The notes under the pieces: generated by a model
The model's database searches: none
Told to the model about the DNA's origin: nothing
What the model saw: only the letters and a program-made list of their open reading frames with translations
Assembly (NCBI GenBank): GCA_030587525.1
Contig: JAUQYW010000649.1
Coordinates: forward strand, 1 to 43,357
DNA from: Candidatus Sigynarchaeota archaeon
GTDB lineage: Archaea > Asgardarchaeota > Lokiarchaeia > Sigynarchaeales > Sigynarchaeaceae
Length of the DNA: 43,357 nucleotides
Direction of reading: 5' to 3'
Translations under genes and position numbers: made by a program
Shown here: piece after piece, positions 40,217 to 43,357 of the stretch
How positions within the stretch are numbered: the stretch's first letter is position 1
Layout: every line of letters starts with the position of its first letter

Positions 40217-43213
40217 TTATGCGGGTTCGGAATGCACGAAGCAGCGCTTGAGCGAGGGTATCCGCTTGCGTATTTCCGCTTCGATGTCCTCGGTCAGGTG
40301 ATGTGCATCGCCGATGTTCATGGAACCATCAAAATATGCGATAAGAGACACGGATATGTTGTTATCCTCGTCGATCACGTTGAGATGATTCCATCGTTTA
40401 AGACCGGGAACACTTTTCACGGCTTCGGCGATTTCAGCCTGGATCTGTGGCGGTGTCGGTCGCTGCGTGTGGGAATGCATTTTCGGCGTCGTGATCGTGG
40501 CGGGTTCGAGGTGGCTGAAAATTTCGAGGTTACGCCGCATCGCCGTTGGAAATTCCTCCTCGATCTTCGCCTCGAACATGGTCGCGAGGTCGTGGGCAGA
40601 TTCGAGCGGGGTTTCCGCGGGTATCCCGAAATGGAACTGGATGAGGGTCTTGTCTTTCAAAATGTCGACCGAAATGTTGTGGAGATTGTTGATTTCAGGC
40701 ATTTTCTTCCGTACATCTTGCAAGATTTTGGATACTCTCGTTATCGGCGTGCCGCGAATTTTCTTTTCTGCAAACTTGCATATTTCAACGATGAAAAGCA
40801 TGAGAAACGATATCGACAGCACTACTGCCCATCCAAAAAGATCGAGCGGTATGACTTCCAGCACGCTGTTCAAGCCCGGCAGGTAAAGTGCCACGACGAC
40901 TAGCAACAGCCCAGAGATGACAGAACCGAGCAGCCATTTATTCGATGTTATCCGGCCGGATTTGAACACCGAGTATGACAAGCTGCGGTACGAAAAAATG
41001 TAGATCAATCCTTGAACCGCAAGTATGCTAAATACGATCGTCCGGCTAAGAACCAGATCCGTGGATCGCAAGGTATTGAAGAGTATCAGGCAGATCAAGG
41101 CAGAACTGCAGCTGATAGCGATGATGAGAAACTTGCTTTTCACGGTCAAGATGCTCTCGTCGAGACTTTTCGGCGGTTCTTCCATGATGCCTTTCTCGCT
41201 GCGCTCGAAGCCCAGGCAGATGTCGCTCGGACCATCGCAGATCAAGTGGATCCACAAGATCTGGGCAATGGTCAAGGGCGCCTGCCAACCGAGAATGAAT
41301 GCACCAAAAATGATGAAGATCTCGGCGAAAGAATTTGAAAGCACGTACGCAACCACTTTTCTAATGTTGTCGAAGATAATCCGGCCTTCCTCGACCGAGT
41401 TTACCAGGGTATTGAAGTTGTTGTCGAGCAAGATGAGGCTCGCCGTTTCTTGGGCGACATCCGTCGCGTTTCCAACCGACACGCCTATATCCGCCTTTTT
41501 TAGCGCGGGAGCATCGTTCACGCCGTCGCCGATCATGGCGGTGATCTCTCCCGCTGCCTGGAGTGCAGTCACGATCTTCATCTTGTGCTGTGGCGTTACC
41601 CTGCAGAAAATGACCAGGCTCTTGACGATCTTGGCCAATTCCCCCTCGCTCATCGCGTCCAGGTCTTTACCTTCTATCACTTGTTCGGGTCCCGTGGCGA
41701 GGCCAAGGTTCATGGCTACTTTCTCTGCAGTCTTCCGGTAATCGCCCGTGATCATCTTGATCTTGATCCCCGCTTTCCTGCATAGCGAGATTGCATCTTT
41801 CACCGAAACCCGAATGGGATCCTCGATGCCGATGAACCCGTTCCACGTGTAATTGGCAAGCTCTTTCGGATTGTTGCCTTTCTTGTAGGCAACGCCGAGC
41901 ATCTTCAAGCCGGCACCTGCCCAGTCCTCGAGCTGCTTGACAAGAACGCCCTTTTCTTCGGGGGAAAGGGAGCAAAAATTCATCACGATGTCAGGGGCAC
42001 CCTTTATAAGGCCGACTTCAACGCCGTCGATCGTATTGACGGTAAGCATGTATTTTGTCTCGCTGGAGAATGGCACCTCGTGGATCCGGGGACATTTCTC
42101 GATCATTATTTGCGGGTCCACGAGCTTCGATTTCACATGGTCCAGCAAGCTTATTTCGAGCGAATTCTCCACGTTGTTGCATAGCACCATTGCATAGAAG
42201 GCGTATTCCTCCGACCGGAAATCCGTCCGGACGACCCGCATGATCCCTTCGGTCAGCGTGCCGGTCTTGTCGGTGCATATCGTCGATACCGACCCGAGCG
42301 TCTCCACGGCCAGCAATTTCTTCACGAGTCCTTTTCGCTTGAGGATTGCCTTCATGCCAATCGCGAGGATCATGGTCACCGCGATGATCAAGCCTTCGGG
42401 AATCGCTGCAATCGCGAGGACGATTGCCAATTCGATCATGTCAAGGATACCATACCGCATCAAGGTTCCCGTTAGAAAGATCGCGAGGCTGATGCAAATC
42501 ACGATATAGGTGAGTGTTTTACCGAATTTTTCGAGGCGTGTTTGCAATGGCGTTGCTTTTTCCTTTATTTCGGAGATCGAAGCCGCGATCTTGCCGAGCT
42601 GGGTATTCAAGCCGGTCGCGGTCACTTGCAGCAAACCACGGCCTGCTAGCACCGTCGTGGCCATGAAGGCTGGATCGTCGATTTTTTTTAGAATGGGTTC
42701 ACTCTCCCCGGTTAATATGGCCTCGTTAATTCCCAGGTTTACCGTTTCTAAAAAAGATCCGTCGGCGGCGATTTTATCGCCCGGGCCGACCATGACAAGG
42801 TCACCTGGCATGATTTCGATGGTTTCCAATTCGACCGGATCGCCGTTCCTGATCACGCGTGCCATCGGTTTTAGCAGGTTCCTCAGCGCGCTCATGGTCT
42901 TCTCCGCACGATATTCCTGGAAAAAACCAACGATGCTATCAATTGCAATGACCACTATTATGATGATTGCATCTTCGAATTGAGCGAGGATAACCGATAT
43001 GATAGCCGCGATGGTGATGATATAAATCAACGGATTCTTGAATTGCGCGGCCAAGATCGAAAGCGGGCTCCTCGGTTTTTTCTCCGGTAACTTGTTCAAC
43101 CCGTATTTCCTTCGCAGCTCCGATGCCTCTTGGGATGTCAATCCTTTCCTCGAATCACTCGAAATCATGACATTTTTGCTCTTGTTGGCTGTTTTTTCTT
43201 CATCTTTGACCAT
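40217..43213 (-). CDS. P-type cation ATPase with twin CDF-like cytoplasmic domains at the C-terminus
   Basis: 998 residues. ATPase core: N-terminal cation-ATPase segment (20-60), TGES (168-171), PEGL in M4 (272-275), phosphorylation site DKTGTLT (D315), KGAPD (404-408), TGD (489-491) and GDGVNDAPALKKADIGVS (562-579). The six C-terminal helices follow to about residue 812. The order is that of P2-type pumps (Ca2+/Na+/H+). In M6 the sequence LLWVNLVTDG of SERCA reads ILWIHLICDG, so the two ion-site residues Asn and Thr are His656 and Cys659. M5 Asn768 is Ser628. After M10 come two related ~75-residue domains (827-904 and 923-998), each ending in HxEP, which resemble the metal-sensing C-terminal domain of CDF zinc transporters. 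This suggests a transition-metal pump. Confidence 0.9.
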   Translation of the reverse strand: MVKDEEKTANKSKNVMISSDSRKGLTSQEASELRRKYGLNKLPEKKPRSPLSILAAQFKNPLIYIITIAAIISVILAQFEDAIIIIVVIAIDSIVGFFQEYRAEKTMSALRNLLKPMARVIRNGDPVELETIEIMPGDLVMVGPGDKIAADGSFLETVNLGINEAILTGESEPILKKIDDPAFMATTVLAGRGLLQVTATGLNTQLGKIAASISEIKEKATPLQTRLEKFGKTLTYIVICISLAIFLTGTLMRYGILDMIELAIVLAIAAIPEGLIIAVTMILAIGMKAILKRKGLVKKLLAVETLGSVSTICTDKTGTLTEGIMRVVRTDFRSEEYAFYAMVLCNNVENSLEISLLDHVKSKLVDPQIMIEKCPRIHEVPFSSETKYMLTVNTIDGVEVGLIKGAPDIVMNFCSLSPEEKGVLVKQLEDWAGAGLKMLGVAYKKGNNPKELANYTWNGFIGIEDPIRVSVKDAISLCRKAGIKIKMITGDYRKTAEKVAMNLGLATGPEQVIEGKDLDAMSEGELAKIVKSLVIFCRVTPQHKMKIVTALQAAGEITAMIGDGVNDAPALKKADIGVSVGNATDVAQETASLILLDNNFNTLVNSVEEGRIIFDNIRKVVAYVLSNSFAEIFIIFGAFILGWQAPLTIAQILWIHLICDGPSDICLGFERSEKGIMEEPPKSLDESILTVKSKFLIIAISCSSALICLILFNTLRSTDLVLSRTIVFSILAVQGLIYIFSYRSLSYSVFKSGRITSNKWLLGSVISGLLLVVVALYLPGLNSVLEVIPLDLFGWAVVLSISFLMLFIVEICKFAEKKIRGTPITRVSKILQDVRKKMPEINNLHNISVDILKDKTLIQFHFGIPAETPLESAHDLATMFEAKIEEEFPTAMRRNLEIFSHLEPATITTPKMHSHTQRPTPPQIQAEIAEAVKSVPGLKRWNHLNVIDEDNNISVSLIAYFDGSMNIGDAHHLTEDIEAEIRKRIPSLKRCFVHSEPA

Positions 43214-43357
43214 AGCATAACCATCTATTTCGTATTTCGATTGTTAGGGATAGGGGATTCTTTTTTTCCTAAAAACACGTGCAATGACCGAAAATTCAGC
43301 AAAAATATGCCATTAAGTATCTCTCATTGGTTAGCATAACCTTTGCATGAATGGTTC

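Overview
The window looks like a chromosomal segment of an Asgard archaeon. It is archaeal because it encodes both PolD subunits, archaeal-type methionine adenosyltransferase, fibrillarin/Nop5, NreA, a COG1395-type regulator, and RtcB with archease. The Asgard assignment rests on softer evidence: two longin-like proteins (7577-8185 and 29037-29714), a Roadblock/LC7 protein (10511-10954), and a coiled-coil/polyproline protein of a kind expected where profilin and actin exist. I cannot resolve the lineage below Asgard. I see no phage, IS element, CRISPR array, rRNA or tRNA.

Layout. 1-5690: replication. The PolD large subunit (minus, cut by the window edge) and the small subunit (plus) diverge from a shared 449-bp spacer; a DUF2240-like gene follows the small subunit. 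5718-9708: RNA repair. RtcB and archease flank a longin-like protein and an ADP-ribosylglycohydrolase. 9739-11523: three minus-strand genes for a helical protein, a Roadblock protein and a coiled-coil/polyproline protein, possibly a cytoskeleton or membrane-GTPase module. 11730-14388: a large surface protein and a zinc-knuckle protein. 14572-21047: NreA with a PCNA-binding tail, an orphan, a zinc ribbon, NrdG, Pcm, a PfkB sugar kinase and Mat. 21142-25490: a small membrane protein, a six-OB-fold RPA and a surface protein with N-glycosylation sites. 25533-28939: the pyrD-pyrK-elp3 operon. 29037-31093: an AT-richer accessory stretch with a longin protein carrying an Arg-Asp tail and several tiny genes. 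31094-35030: a regulator, RNase HII, fibrillarin and Nop5. 35142-39454: an HDAC-like deacylase, an ECF S-component and two URO-D-family methyltransferases. 39508-43213: CutA, a small Cys/His protein and an unusual P-type ATPase.

How the genes fit together. Several genes serve DNA replication and repair (PolD, RPA, RNase HII, NreA). Others serve RNA maturation (RtcB/archease, fibrillarin/Nop5, Elp3). The most novel parts are the 9739-11523 cluster, the P-type ATPase with a twin CDF-like tail and His/Cys in its ion site, the Arg-Asp-tailed longin protein, and the Gly-rich tail on Nop5. All functional calls come from reading motifs by eye; no database search was run.
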